DNA of 64,000 nucleotides from Polychytrium aggregatum (GCF_025602895.1 NW_026516205.1:248001-312000); one strand, 5' to 3'. Positions 1-13,030 are shown, counted from the stretch's first letter. The notes: generated from the sequence alone by a model not told the origin. A program made the numbers and translations.

Positions 1-223
1 CGCGCTGTTCTCACAAGGCCGCGGCGCGCTCCGGCTGCATGTGCCCCTTGGTGGCTCTTCGGTGGCTCCTCGTCCGTTCGATTGCCTCCTCCCATTTCTC
101 CCTGCCGGTTCCTCGATTGCCGCCGCTCGTCCTCTTCGTCTCTCGACCTCCCAGCACATCCAGTCGGCCCCGCCGTCACCCGCTGCTTATCGCGAGAGCA
201 TCGCTGTTCTCCATTCTGCCGAC
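1..223. other. 5' flank of the permease gene
   Basis: No gene was identified here. The stretch is pyrimidine-rich and TC-rich just before the ATG at 224, as expected for a fungal promoter and 5' UTR. The short open frames crossing it are not supported by any family match. Confidence 0.5.
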
Positions 224-3201
224 ATGTCCGCCGACGAGAAAAAGTCCGATGTCCAGCTGCAGGACGAGCAGCGTCTGAACCAGCTGGGCTACAAGCAGGT
301 AGGTCTTGCACCGATCATCCCGTCCGCCCGGCTGGCGTCGAGGCTCGGCTCGGCTCGGGCGGCTTCAGCATCCACAGCCTTTCCGCCACCTAGCATTTGC
401 GAGGCATCTTGATGCTTTCCCCGGCTGCCATTTGGGTTGGTCTCTCATGCGTCCGTGTTTCGCTCGGATGGACCGCTGACTGCTTGTCCGTTCGTCCGTT
501 TGTCTCTCGGTACATAGGAGTTGCATCGCTCCCTGAGTTCCTTCGCCAACTTTGGCATTGCCTTCACAATTCTCTCGGTGCCGACGGCGCTGCTCCCGCT
601 GATCTACCTGGGCATGACTACTGGAGGTATCAGTGACTGTGTCCGCCAGACTGCCTTGACTTCCGACGCATGAGCAGGGAATGCTGATCGGCAGCATAAA
701 CATGACGATATGTCGATGGCTTCCACCCGGACCCCACAGACCGGCGTTTCGGCTGGCTGCCTCGGCAACCCGATCGCCGCTCAGAGTCACTGCCCGTCAG
801 ACAGATCCAGGCGAAGCCCCGCTGGCGCCTCCGGGCCCTTGCTCCGATCGGCCCAGCATTACAAGGCTGAATTCGCATCCTTTCTCCCTCGCTCCCTCCC
901 TCTCTCTCTCGCTCGCTCTCAGGTCCCGCCAGTTTGCTTATCAGCTGGCCCATTATTGCCGTCCTCTCCTTCCTGGTCGGCCTCAGCATCAGCGAGATTG
1001 TCTCGGCCTATCCCACCAGCGGCGGGCTTTACTATGTACGTTTGACCTGGCTTGAATGCATCGATCATGATATCGGGCCGTGAGCAAATCCAGGATTCTC
1101 AGAGTCCGCGATAACTGTCGGCCACCTTGCCCCATATCTCGGTGGACTCGACTCTCCATGATCGTTTGTTACACCGTCCCCCGTATCAACACAACTCGCC
1201 GCTTGATATCCCTCCTCGTCCAGTGGGCCGCCAATCTCGCCGGACCCAAGCGCGCTCCAATCTTCAGTTACTTTACCGGCTGGTTCAATTTCCTTGGTCT
1301 CTGGGGCATCACTTCCGGAACCGCCTTTGGCTTTGGGCAGATCTTTGCCACCTATCTCTACACCAATGGCAGCTGGAACACCACCGATATCCCGACCACG
1401 GACATGAGGTAGGTGCTGTCCAGATGCATCAATGGCCTTATTTCTGCCACGGAGCGATCCCCAGTCGGCCATGTTATTGCCTGGGTCTGTATTGCGGGTT
1501 CCACGGCGGACTTGCTAATCCACCCATGTTGCTTGCCGAGGTACTGACCCACACGCTTTGCAGATACAAGGGTGTGGTCGTCGCCTCATCGGCAGTTAGC
1601 CTCTTGATCGTTGCTCTCTTGGGCAAGGCCTCTTCCCGAACGCTGAACTACTTTGCCCAAGGTTGTCTCGGCATCAACATTGTCGGATTGCTGGTGATGG
1701 GCTTTGGCACTGCCTTCATGGGCAATGTCCCACGCACTCCACTTCCGACCCTCATCACCACCTGGGTCAACACCACGGGCTTCTCGGACGCTTGGGCGGC
1801 CTTCGTCGGGTGAGTGCCGCATGTGCATTGCCCGAGAGCACAGAGTGAGCCCAGATGCCACGTACGCTGCATCGCAAGCAACTCACGCAGTACATCCTAT
1901 CGGCGATGATGCAGCATCCTCCCGGCCGCGCTCACCTACAGCGGCTATGACTCGGCTGCCCACTTGGTAAGTTGCGAATGCATTCTTGAGGCCGGTTCCA
2001 TTCTACCTCGAGCATCGCTCGCACATCGCCAACTCATATGCCCTTTGCTTGATCCTCGTAGGCCGAAGAAACAGTCGGCGCTGCTCGTGCGGGACCCAAG
2101 GCCATTCTGATTTCCATGGCCGTGACCCTGCCTGTGGGCTTCCTGATGGGCTGGTCGCTGCTGGCTCCCGTGCCTATCGACCAATACTCCAGCTTTGCCA
2201 ACTCGCCCGTCTCGACCTCCACCGTCATTGATATCTTCTTCCTCGTTGGTGGCAATGCCGGTGGCTTGATCATGACCACAACCCTGTTTATCGTGTTTGT
2301 CACTGGTGTATATTCGATGGGTATGTAGGTCGTCGCTCTGCTCTGCTCTCCTCCGCGCCACATGAGTCCCAAGAGCCGGCGATATCTACTGGTTCTGTCC
2401 ACCAGCTCGGCTTGATACATCCTCGCCAACACCGCCGCCCCTTGTGGCTTATACTGACGACATGCATTGTCTCACTCTTCTCAGCAATCACTCACAGTCG
2501 CATGACTTATGCCTTTGCTCGCGACGGTGGCCTCCCGGGCTCAAAGTTCCTCTATGTCCTCGACGCTGCTTCCGAGACCCCCGTTCGCGCTCTGTGGATC
2601 ACCCTCTTTCTGGACTTTATCATCATCATTCCGTCCTTGTACTCATCCGCTCTCTACGCCGCCATCAACTCGGTCGGCACGATCGGAACCTACCTATGCT
2701 ATGCCATCCCCATCTTCTTGCGCATCGTCCGCGACAAGGAGTTCCCTCGAGGCCCATTCAATCTAGGTCGCTTTGGCCTGCCCGTGGCCGTGGTCGCTTT
2801 TATCTGGCTCCTGATTGCCTGTGTGGCCCTGTCTTTGCCCACGGTCAACGTGGTGTCCAGCAACTTCAGCGACTATTCGTCCTTCATTGCTGCATACCTG
2901 TCCAGCTTCAATTGGGCTCCGGTCATGGGTACGTATACGAGAGATGGATATTCGTTTCGCCTGAACTGCATCCTGTGTGGACTCTATGCTCCCGTACTCA
3001 CACCACATGCTGCCCCCCTATCGCTTTATCCACCCCTGCGCTTTTGCTCCAGTCGTTGGTATCTTTTTGATCGCTCTGATCATCTGGGTGGTCTCGGCGC
3101 GACACTGGTTCAAGGGACCCAAGCTGGATATCAAGACCATCGAGGCCTTTAGTCGGCGCAACCGTGGTAGCGCTAGCAGCGCTACCCTGACCTCGCTTTG
3201 A
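224..3201 (+). CDS. APC-family amino acid permease (GABA permease-like)
   Basis: Predicted 12-TM plasma- or vacuolar-membrane transporter of the amino acid/polyamine/choline superfamily, closest in style to fungal GABA-specific permeases such as Uga4. Nine exons: 224-298, 518-626, 923-1035, 1224-1408, 1564-1809, 1915-1966, 2062-2320, 2485-2928 and 3053-3201, giving 543 aa with phase kept at every junction. The first cytosolic segment and TM1 read ELHRSLSSFANFGIAF, typical of the family. Later segments keep the ISEIVSAYPTSGGLYY region of TM2-3, the GYDSAAHLAEET signature and an SRMTYAFARDGGLPGS loop. The start at 224 gives an acidic, hydrophilic N-terminus. Substrate is uncertain: GABA, choline or another amine are all possible. 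The transporter class is secure; the exact exon ends are inferred. Confidence 0.9.
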
Positions 3202-3753
3202 TCGCATCTGGGTGTTGGCTGGACAGTGCACGCCCGACAGCACATGTCGGACAAGCAGTTGGGGCGCACTCAGGCCAGCTGCAATACTTTTCGTTGCTCT
3301 TGTGTGTTTCCTCCGGTGCAATGGCCTCCTCCTTTCCTTCAGCACCGGTGGCGACTCATCCAGTCCCCGCTCAAAAATTCGATTTTTTCTTTGCTCTGCG
3401 AAGGCGTAATGGGTTTGTGTTTCAGGCTGTTCTTCACTGTTGCTGTTGTCTTGGCTTCTGTAACTGTCTTGAAGGAAGACGTCGGCCGCCATCGAAGCTT
3501 GGAGCTGCTCAGATTTGTTCGACGAGATATTGGCGATTCGTGATGGCTTGGCCGACTCTGCTACTCTTGTTGATGTCTTTGTTGCCATTGTCGCCATTTT
3601 CTTACTTTCCTTCTCTCCATGATGTAAACTTTGATGCTTGTTGAGTTGGGATGTATTGTGATTGACAATAACAGGCGAAACAAAGCCCATCCCATCCCCC
3701 TTCGTGGAAGCTGATGCGTTCGTGATTATGGCTGCGACATGGCGCTTTCCTGG
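3202..3753. other. convergent intergenic region
   Basis: Lies between the stop codons of the permease (+) and the ZNRD2-like gene (-), so it should hold both 3' UTRs and terminators. I see no gene, repeat or clear AATAAA signal. Confidence 0.5.
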
Positions 3754-5516
3754 CTACGGCTTGCACGCGCCCTTGCACACTTCCAGCGCATTCACGCAAC
3801 TGGTGACGGTCTCCATCAGGGCATTCAAGCCACCCAAGTCACTCGTCGCCGTGATCGGGTACACTCGAATCAGATCCGTGAGTTCCTGCAGCTTTCCAGC
3901 GAGGACCGATGCTGTGGCCTCGATTCCAGACGAGACCGAGGTGGTGCGAGTGGCGACGGCAGAGGTGGCGTTCACAGTAGATTGCGAAGGTTGACCACTG
4001 TGGGCATGGTTGTCGGCGACAGACGCAGCGGGCTGCTGCTCAATGCATCGGCGACGCTTCGGTGGGCCATCAAAGAACTGGACATGCAGAGACAAGAAAG
4101 AGAGAGCAGTTTCAGGTGCGGTGTTCGAGTGCTGATCATGAATGGCGCCCTGATCTGTGCTGTCCATGTTCCCGGCCTTACCTCGTCATCCGAGTCGATC
4201 TCATCGAGTTCAGGGTCATCTACCTTCTGCTGCATGTGGTACAGCTTGTGCTTATCAGCACCTTGCTTTTGATCGGCGAGACTGTCGACGTTGCTAGGCA
4301 GCTTCTGCGGGGCTGTAGAATCAGCTGCAGTTGTGGCAGATGGAGGAGCGGCCTCTTGGACCAGAAATCGCTTGCAGCCGACGCAGTACTTTTGCTTTTC
4401 CTTGTTTCTCATCAAAGGGATCTGGCCCAAGCGAAAATCAACATCAGCATCTGGCAGATCACGCACGGTCGAACATGGCACTCGATTCCGCGATCTGTGG
4501 TCCTGGTCCCGGACTCACTCCGTAACACTTGGGGTTGGGACAGACTTCGCCGAGCATGGCCCAGCCCTTCAGGAGCAGCTCGCCCATGGCGCTGGTGGCC
4601 GCACTGCTCTGGCGACGGCGCTCTTCGGCCTCTGCGAGATCGACAGCGGAAGGGCGCAGCTCGCTGCCGTCGTCTCGGTCGTCTTGACGGTCTTGGCTAT
4701 CGAGGTAGTTTTGGTCTTCCAGCAGTACGATCCAAACAAAGGGGGATCAATCGATCAGCATTCCGTAGCTCGCCCGAGGTTTGGGGGCTGTAGGATAGAG
4801 GTAGCCCGCAGATTGCCGACTCGACCAGACGCTCCAACCCCAATTCCAGTGAGTCCGATGGCGAAATGCAGCCCTTCGAGTCCCTCAGATTTGCTTACCG
4901 GCACTTGCGTGCTCAGATACATCCTTGGGTTGGCTCAGCGTTTGGGCTGCGGGCACAGTTGGAACAGGAAGGCTCCCCTCATCGTCACAGAGAACGCATA
5001 TGATCCGAGAGCTATCCTTGGTTCTCATCAAAGTCAACTGTTGCGAAACCAATGATCGCCAGGGCCATCGGAAAGCGGCGGAAGGGTTGGATCCGATATC
5101 ATGAGTGCATGCAGAGCAATGTTGACCCGAGCAGCTGTGGAGTACGGGCGGGTGTCGCAGCCAGAGATCACAGCCACAGTCTCGACAGCCAGATCGCAGG
5201 CATTGTACTTCAACGACGAGCTGGAATATTAGACCATCTCCCATCACCGATACATACATCGCATCCGGGCGTGCTGCACACGGCGTCCATCATCACCTAG
5301 AGACGCAGCCAGGTAGAGCGCAGAGCATGTCAGAGTGAGCCCACAGCGAGCCGGGCTTGCTTCCCGGCCAGAAAGCGGCTCGGCTGGACACCGGCGATGG
5401 ACAGGTTGCGATGGCGCCGTCTTTGGAGGCGAAAGCCCAGGACATGATCGGAGACTTGCCCATCCTTTCAGGAGAAGACTGCCGATCTTTTTGATGCCGA
5501 GATCTCTGCGAGACAT
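3754..5516 (-). CDS. Tandem ZNRD2/p27-autoantigen zinc-ribbon protein
   Basis: Six exons on the minus strand: 5460-5516, 5258-5296, 4899-5037, 4519-4715, 4182-4421 and 3754-4077 (331 aa). It carries two copies of the Sjogren-autoantigen p27 (ZNRD2) module. Copy 1 reads GSLLLKGWVMMDAVCSTPGC, then LTLMRTKDSSRIICVLC. Copy 2 reads GELLLKGWAMLGEVCPNPKC, then IPLMRNKEKQKYCVGC. Each supplies two CxnC pairs of a zinc ribbon. A low-complexity linker with a DELDEIDSDDE-like acidic stretch leads to a basic FFDGPPKRRR element and a C-terminal helix like that of human ZNRD2. The first intron appears to be GC-AG (GCAAGT donor). An ATG 15 nt further upstream (5531) is an alternative start. The function of this family is poorly known; a link to mitosis or PP2A has been reported for the animal protein. 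Confidence 0.82.
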
Positions 5517-6040
5517 GGTCGTGGCAAGCATTGGGCTGGCTGGGCGTTGTTCGGGCACGGGGGGTGTGGGGTGTGCTTGATCAGGAAAGGACGGCGCGGC
5601 CAAAATCGGCTGGAAAATGCCGCAGCTGGCCGGACACGGCGCTCGATTCGGTCCGCAACATGGAGGATGGAGGACCGATATCCACAGACCAGCGACTACA
5701 GCCCACCGAAAACGGAATGGGACCCAGCACCGCTTGAGCGAATGGTGTTGATCGATCACTCGGCCGAACCATGTCGATCGGCCCTCACACGACATGGATC
5801 GGAGCACCAGGGAGGCGATTCATCCCACACAGCGGACACTGCTCCCGTGGACAGCGGGGATGTGTTGTCTTGGATTATGCAAAGACGGACCACAATGTAT
5901 TGGAGTCTGCACGGCTTCAAACTTTACTGACAAGGTTCTCCACATTGCAAAATCCGTAACAAAATCCCGAGATCGACCAATTTGCGCATTCGACAGAAAA
6001 TCGTCGCTCTCGCTGCCCTCCGCAGAAGGTAACCACTAGT
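5517..6040. other. promoter side of the ZNRD2-like gene and 3' side of ubiquitin-L40
   Basis: No supported gene. It should contain the ZNRD2-like promoter and the 3' UTR of the ubiquitin-L40 gene. Long open frames here are Arg/Pro-rich and antisense to nothing recognisable. Confidence 0.45.
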
Positions 6041-6659
<619 letters not shown>

Positions 6660-7742
6660 CTTTGCAAGGGACGGACGACTAAATCAATCCACCAGAATGC
6701 TACCTAGCCGTATGTCGGGATTGCGGATGCCACACGCAAAAAAATTGATTAATTCGCGCTCTGTTGGCGATCTGCATCCACGGCCCAGCCATCTTGCTGC
6801 GTCCAGAGGTGTTGTCGGCTCGTCCAGTACTGCCGCAGCGCTGCTCGCCAAGCGTTCAGAAACGCTGCCGTTCGGTCCACGCCTCCGTCGGTGCCCGATC
6901 GTCACTGCCGCTGATCGATTGCTGTCTATCCTGGTTCTTCCAGCATCGTTCCCAAATAAACCCGGTATGGCGAGAGACTGGGTGCCCGAGGGCACGACGC
7001 ATTCTGTCATCCAGTTGTCCAGCGAATGTCGAATCCTGACTTGGCGGTTGCGTCGGCTTGAGCAGACCGAGAATCGTGGAGCTCTGTTGACTGTGCGCTT
7101 CCTGACCGAGGACGAAATGCAAGACAGACACCCCAAAACGTCCACAGGCGGGCCGATGGCTGCATGGATGCGTGGATGCACGGATGGATGGATGCACGGA
7201 TGGATGGATGGATGGATGGATGCCGCTTCGGGCAGCACGTCGGCTCGTCGCTGTGGCATTCGTCCTTCCATGAACATTTACCTTCAAAAGGGTTAGGAGG
7301 GAAGAAAGCGAGCGGATGCAGCGCTCCCGGCGTATTAGTGTGGCCGCCTGGCGACACAGACCGCAACAGGCGAGAAAACACCCACACAGACTGTGTGGCT
7401 TAGACACCCAACGTCGCACAGACACACAGACACACGGGCTGCTGCTGCTGCCCAGGCCGTTCCCAGGCAGGTTACTTTGCGGGGCACTGGCCATCGAGGT
7501 GCATCCGCTGGCCGCCGTCTGGCTGTGCTGTCGCTTGTGCCATCGCCGTGGATGGGCGCTTACTCTGAGTGATACGGAGCTGATCGGCAATGCAGTGGTA
7601 TCGAGATGATCCTGTTGGTGTATTTTCATTGCCGGAGTGGCGAGCCGGGTCGCACTATCTGATTTGCACATCCGTATCCGTTCCAGACACTCCTTTTCTG
7701 CAGGCACTCATCAGCAGACACTCATCATCAACAGACACCCGT
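6660..7742. other. intergenic region, ubiquitin promoter side
   Basis: About 1.1 kb without a supported gene. It holds the ubiquitin-L40 promoter, a GGAT tetranucleotide tract and a short cacacagaca tract near 7410-7435. The open frames crossing it encode only repeat-derived DGWMDGWM or HPSIHPSI runs. Confidence 0.5.
7160..7222. repeat. (GGAT)n tetranucleotide tract
   Basis: Imperfect GGATGGATGCAC-type array that becomes a pure GGAT run near its end. It lies between genes and gives spurious repeat ORFs on both strands. Confidence 0.9.
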
Positions 7743-10446
7743 CTACAGCCTCCACTTGTTGATTTCCCGTTCCTCTTCGAACTTCCGGCGGACTAACGCG
7801 ATGAACTCGGGGCCGTAGTGCTCCTCCAGCTGCTCCGGCGCCAGCAAATCGTGCTTGGCCGCTTCGGTCTTGGAGAGACACACGACGTTACCGAAGCTGA
7901 TGGGCTTTGTGCGGTCCCACCGGCACAACGTGACCTTGTCCATGGCTCCCGAGAGGGCGCTGCGTCCGCGCCAGATCTGGAGCGAATTGCCAGCGAGCGG
8001 CGCCAGACAGATCCAACGATAGCTCGTGAGTCGTCGAATCTAACGGTCTCAATCGCCGCATGCTTCTGGCGATCGTCGTATGTTAGAGTCAGTGGCTTAG
8101 TTGTCCAGCTTACCTCATCAAAGATATATCCAACGTCGGCAATGCTGAGTGGGATGTGGGGGCTAGAGGCAAGGCAAATGCAGAGCGTGGCGGTCAGCAT
8201 TGCCCTCAAGGACAGCAATACTGCATGGATGTCCCATCGCTACCGGTAGCTTGATGGAGGCGCTGCCCCAGCGTCAACGAAAGTCAATATGCCAAGAGCA
8301 TGCATGTCGCTCCCCAACAGCCGAGAGGCAGCGAGCGCCGAGCACTTTGGGCGGCTCGTCTCACCCTCTCTCTATCGATATGCGTACCTGGAAGCATAAA
8401 CATCCTTCTCACGGTTGCAGATGTCGCGATGGATACGAGTGTATGTGGGCTCGCGATTTTTGATCGCCAGCGGGCTTGTCGGGAAGTGTGCCAGCTCCGT
8501 GATGACATACGATGCCATCGCCATGCCGAAGAGGGCGGGAATGGTGCCAAGCACTGCATCGGTGTGTCCAATTGAGGCGACGCTCGTTAGACTCGGATGT
8601 GTGAATCAACCATGTCGCTAAACCTGCTACCATTACTCTGCGATCCCTCGTTACCTGGTAGGATTCTGGAGCGACAAGAGGCACAAGTCAACGTCGGTTA
8701 TGTGTCCAGTAGCAGATCGCACCCCAAGCAATGCACCACCGACTTCATACCTGACTCGGAAGTCTGGGAGCGTAGCAAACTCCTGTGCCGTCGAAACCTT
8801 GTCCTCGTCCAGGGGAAGGAGCTTGACAGTGCCCGGCTTCTCGGTCGAGTAGACCACCTGGACACCAGACTCGATTCCTTCCTTCTTGAGAGCGCGACGA
8901 GTAGTTCTTGCAAGCGGATCCTCTGCGAAAATACGGTATGGCGACATCAGCAAGCCTGGCGCATTCACACATCCGGATTGGTGCGCCTTCACCACAATCG
9001 CGATGCATGAACAAATCCTTTATCAGACCACTCTCTGTCCGCCACGTCGGTATGGAAGTGCCCACCATAAGTTTCGCTGATGTCCGCAATCTGGATGCGG
9101 GAGGGATCCGCCTTGGCACCGGCTCCCATCGATGAAATGACGCGCAGCTTGGATTCATAGCAGTACTTGATCAACTGGATCTTGGTTTGGAGGTTGTCGA
9201 TGCAATCTGAATCCAGAGTCGATCGCCCACACCCAAGCAGAAGCATGCCAATGGTAAATCGACAGGGAGATGGTCATCAGGCTGTTTCCCCGTAGATCGG
9301 GCCAGCCAACTCTGGGGCGATTTGGGCTGAATTGCTCCTTCCCAGATCATCGATGGGCAAATTTGTCTCCCAAACAGCCACAATATGGAGGTGCAAAGTG
9401 CATGGACCAATACACTACCCAAAACAAAGTCTGGGTTGCCATTCAACAGGCCCCCGGCGCTGTTGAGCTGGAACATTTCGACGCAAGCCTCGACCTTCGC
9501 TTTGGGAAAGATCTTCTGGAAATGCCTCTGCAGGCATACGACCTTGGGCGTGCCCACGTCCGCCTGAGTGGCGACGGCATGGCGGTTCAGGCTCGAGAGT
9601 GTGACTTGATCAAAGTCGATCAGCCGAAGACGCTGCCGTCCAGAAGAACAGTATCGAGAATTTAATGGGCTGCGATGGTCTGCAGAGCTGCAATACTGAA
9701 GAGGGGCGATGTTCTGTTGCCAGAACTGAGACATCCTTACCTCCACGCCGGCACGCAGGAGCATATGGGCCTGAGTTTGAGAGATGTGCGAGTGAGCAAT
9801 ATGTCGAGTGTGCCCTGCTCTCGGTGGCCCTCGCATGAGACTTACCGCATGGCTTCCTATTGACATCGAGAGCCGTCGTATCAGCGATTCCAGGGATTTA
9901 GTGTTACGGATTGGAGATTCGGGCTGTGCCGTGCAATCGTAGCAGCCCTGCTGAGCAGAGTAGACGTGCACAAACTTACCAACACCGCCGACTCCAACGA
10001 CGATCACAAACGAGCCCCGAACCCGGGCTGCACCCTGGTGATCGAAAAGAGAAGAAGCACGATTCGGTGCGTGTGTCAGTATCTGCCCGTCGATACCTGC
10101 CAATGTCTGCCGATATCTGCCGATGCCCACGGACAGCCCTGAGCGATCGTATTTGGGCCATGGGCTGATCCAGCCCAGCAGAGCAGCTTACGTTTTCGCC
10201 CAAAAATGCATAGTTACGGGAGAGCTGCTCCCGAACAAGTTCCTCCTCAGCCGCAGGGTCGCTTGCACCGAGCTGCGAGAAGGCCGAGCCAGAGACCGAG
10301 ATTTGCTCCTGGAGCTCTCGCTTGAACTCGCTGATGGCCGCTTTCTTGGTCCACCGCTGGAAGCCGAGGATGGTGCAGGCCGTGACAACCGAGGCTGCCA
10401 GGGCGGTGCCGATCAGCGTGGTCCTGGAGTCTGCAAGGGTCAGCAT
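7743..10446 (-). CDS. TCD1: tRNA threonylcarbamoyladenosine dehydratase (Tcd1/Tcd2)
   Basis: ThiF/E1-like enzyme that cyclises t6A37 of ANN-decoding tRNAs to ct6A using ATP; the yeast homologues sit on the mitochondrial outer membrane. Eleven exons: 10192-10446, 9980-10034, 9846-9856, 9741-9770, 9419-9632, 9066-9206, 8751-8922, 8655-8665, 8388-8553, 8114-8162 and 7743-7976 (445 aa, the usual size). An N-terminal TM anchor (about residues 8-27) precedes the Rossmann motif IVVGVGGVGSHAAHMLLRAG. Further family blocks are LIDFDQVTLSSLNRHAVA, DCIDNLQTK, ISSMGAGAKADPSRI, the DISETYEDPLARTTRRAL linker and a C-terminal WRGRSALSG...VTLCRWD region. Two exons are only 11 nt long, yet both are needed to restore GVGSHA and RILPV. 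It shares a 274-bp divergent promoter with the methyltransferase at 10721. Confidence 0.93.
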
Positions 10447-10720
10447 TGCAGTCGATGTTGCGGATTTACTTGCGGGCTGGCTTGCGGGCTGGCTTGCAGA
10501 CGATGGCTGAGATTGCGATGAGTTCGATCGCTGGGTCGCAGTCGGCCGTCCTTCCGTCGCCTGGGCATTGCGATCCACACAACCGGCTGCTGCGCATGCC
10601 GTTTTTTCTCTGCCTGCCCACCTGCTGGATCCAGCACAAGTCCAGCCCGAGAGTCTGATCCGATCCGACGCTTTGCATCCATCCGCAAGCCTCGCTCGCC
10701 CTGCCCACGACGAGCCAGCC

Positions 10721-11926
10721 ATGAAGACCCCCGGAAACAACAACTGGTACACCGATGCAGCAGACTACTGGGCCAGCGTCGACTCGACCGTCAACGGCAT
10801 GCTTGGCGGCTTTGAGCAAGTTTCGGAGCCGGATTGCCGAGACTCGCTCAAGTTCATCCAAAGCTTTATTGCTGCGCCAGATGCCCCTGTCGCCCCTGCC
10901 GCCAAGGGGCCGCCGACCATCACCCCTGGCCTGGCGTGTGGTACGCATCAGCAGGATCGCCTGCCGTTTCGCCATGGAATCATCGTGGCGATGCTTGCAG
11001 AATGGCGCTCATGCTGCTCGCCATCGTCGCTCGCCATACTCGGACTTGATCTCGGTCCCTGACACTCTCTGGCCGCCCGTCCGACCTATGTCCTCTTAGA
11101 CTGTGGCGCTGGAATAGGCAGAGTGTCAAAGCACTTCCTCCTGCGGGTGTTTGACCGCGTCGATCTCGTCGAGCAGAATGCCCAGTTCCTCGAGACAGCA
11201 CGAACGTCCTACATGGGCCAAGACCTGCAGCGAGTCGAGCAGTTTATTCCGATCGGTCTACAAGATTTTACGCCAGAGCATCAGCGCTACGACTTGATCT
11301 GGTGCCAGTGGGTGCTGGGCCATCTCACGGACGGTATGGATCAGCGTCGCTCGGCTCAATGCAATGTCCTCGTGGAGGATCACCGCCAAGCCGGCACAGC
11401 GATGCAAGCGAAAGAGCGCACCTGCTTGTGTTCCTGGGAGGTGCTTTCTGACCGAGTCTGCTTGCTACAGAGGATCTCGTCAAGTTTTTCAAACGGTGCA
11501 AGGATGGCATTAAGCCGGGCGGGCTGATTGGCGTCAAGGAGAATGTCACCAAAGGGGGTGTTATCGTCGACGACGAAGACAGCAGCGTCACCAGGCATGT
11601 GGTGCCAGAATTGCTGCAGCATTCGACCCGCTGTGGTGCAGCTGAGTCGACGGCCTCCTTGCGCTCCAGCTCCTGTCTGGGCCGGGCTGACCACATGCCG
11701 TGCCGCCGTTTTCCAGATCGGACTATATACTGAAGCAAATCTTTGAGCAAGCCGGACTCAAGCTCCTGAAAGAAGCTACGCAAACGGATTTTCCCGCTGG
11801 ACTATTCACGGTCAAGATGTACGTATATCGTGCCCAGCGGACTCGTCCCCCTGCCAGTACACTGCCATCGACGCTGAACGTCACACATTTGTCTATAGGT
11901 ACATGCTGAAGCCCATCCAGAGCTGA
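10721..11926 (+). CDS. TAE1: N-terminal Xaa-Pro-Lys N-methyltransferase (NTMT1/Tae1)
   Basis: SAM-dependent enzyme that methylates the alpha-amino group of proteins starting X-Pro-Lys after Met removal, including ribosomal proteins in yeast. Exons 10721-10940, 11100-11333, 11471-11594, 11717-11818 and 11899-11926 give 235 aa, matching the family. The N-terminal YWASVDSTVNGMLGGF motif, SAM motif LDCGAGIGRVSK-like (read here as DCGAGIGRVSKHFLL), QDFTPE, YDLIWCQWVLGHLTD and KENV blocks are all present. The C-terminal VTRSDYILKQIFEQAGL and FTVKMYMLKPI segments also match. The third intron uses a GC donor (AG|GCATGT), since no GT donor restores the SSVTRSD reading. Confidence 0.92.
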
Positions 11927-12350
11927 CCCGTTAGGACGGAATGGCATTATTGATTCGCAGCGTTGGACAGACGAACGGGATAGCCTGTGTGCTCGCAATG
12001 GGCGAAGAAACTCCGAGCCGATGCGCGATAAATGCACGACGTCTGGGCACCCATAATAAACGGCACCAGCACCGCCGTCGGGCTTGCTGTCGATGCTTGC
12101 CAGAGTCACCCGCCTTGGCGGCGTAGTATGGCGGACGTGGGAACCGGCCGTGACGGTGTGGCGACGGCCCAAAACCAGGACGTGTCGCCATGTGACCTGC
12201 ACGTGAGTCCTGCTGGCCGATGCGAAAAAGCGAAAAACGCAAGCGGCGTTGCCTCGGCCTCGCCCGTCTCGCTATCCTTGGTTGGGACATCACGATCCAC
12301 TGCGACCCAGCACCCTCCACCGATCTCCCCGACACCTGCAACAGCACAAC
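11927..12350. other. intergenic region
   Basis: About 420 bp between two genes on the same strand. It contains the 3' end of the methyltransferase transcript and the promoter of the complex I gene. No further gene is supported. Confidence 0.5.
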
Positions 12351-13030
12351 ATGGGTCTCGTCAGGTGATTTGTTGCTCCGATGCTGTGCTCCGAGCCATC
12401 TGCCCATGTTCGCCGGGCAACCGACGAAGGCCGATATCGCGAGCGCCGCCATCAAACTCGACCCACAGACCACGACCAGCCAACGATCGCTCCGGCACCT
12501 CACTGATCCGTCTACCTGCTCTGTGTTTCTGCGACATCCAGCTCGTGGCAATACCTCAAGTGGTGCACGTACCACCACCCCGTCATCGTCGCATCCTTCG
12601 CCCTGTCCTTTGCCGGTAAATACCACCATCCCCTGGCTTATTTCTCGCGATGTCAAGTTTTGGGTTGGGTTTTGGGCTTGAATGCATTGCTGCCCTATCC
12701 TCCTGCCTCGTCACACCTACGCTTCTCGGAACCCTCAAGCTACGAACATGCACATTGGTAGCTCGTGGACTGCCGCTGACTCGCTCGTCCTCGACTACCT
12801 CAGGCCCACTCCTCCTCGGTGTTGTATACCCTCTTCGTCGTGAATACGGATACAAGCGCCCCGTGGATGCCCCCAGAAGCTACAAGTGTAAGAATGAATG
12901 CCGATGTCGATCTCTGTGGAGCAGAGACTTTCGTGCATCTGCTTGGTCGTACTGACACTGCCTTTTCTGCTGCTTGGGTGTCGCAGTCCCCGACCGAGAG
13001 CGAGCCGCTACCGTTGGATACGACGATTAG
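12351..13030 (+). CDS. nuo9.5: NADH:ubiquinone oxidoreductase 9.5 kDa subunit (NUO9.5/NDUFA3-like)
   Basis: Small single-TM accessory subunit of mitochondrial complex I. Four exons: 12351-12364 (14 nt, MGLVS), 12542-12615, 12804-12887 and 12987-13030, giving 71 aa. The product reads SWQYLKWCTYHHPVIVASFA, then a TM segment ending GPLLLGVVYPLRREYGY, then RPVDAPRSYKFPDRERAATV and GYDD. Placement of a W..YxKW start, one TM helix, an RR.YGY turn and a terminal P.R....GYDD matches Neurospora-type NUO9.5. The gene is too fragmented to appear as a good single ORF; phase is preserved at all junctions. Its presence implies a lineage that retains complex I. Confidence 0.78.

Noticed and set aside
3754-5516. 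Two separate ZNRD2 paralogues in tandem
   Set aside because: Exons 4899-5037 and 4519-4715 join in phase with good splice sites and no stop or start between them, so one fused gene is simpler.
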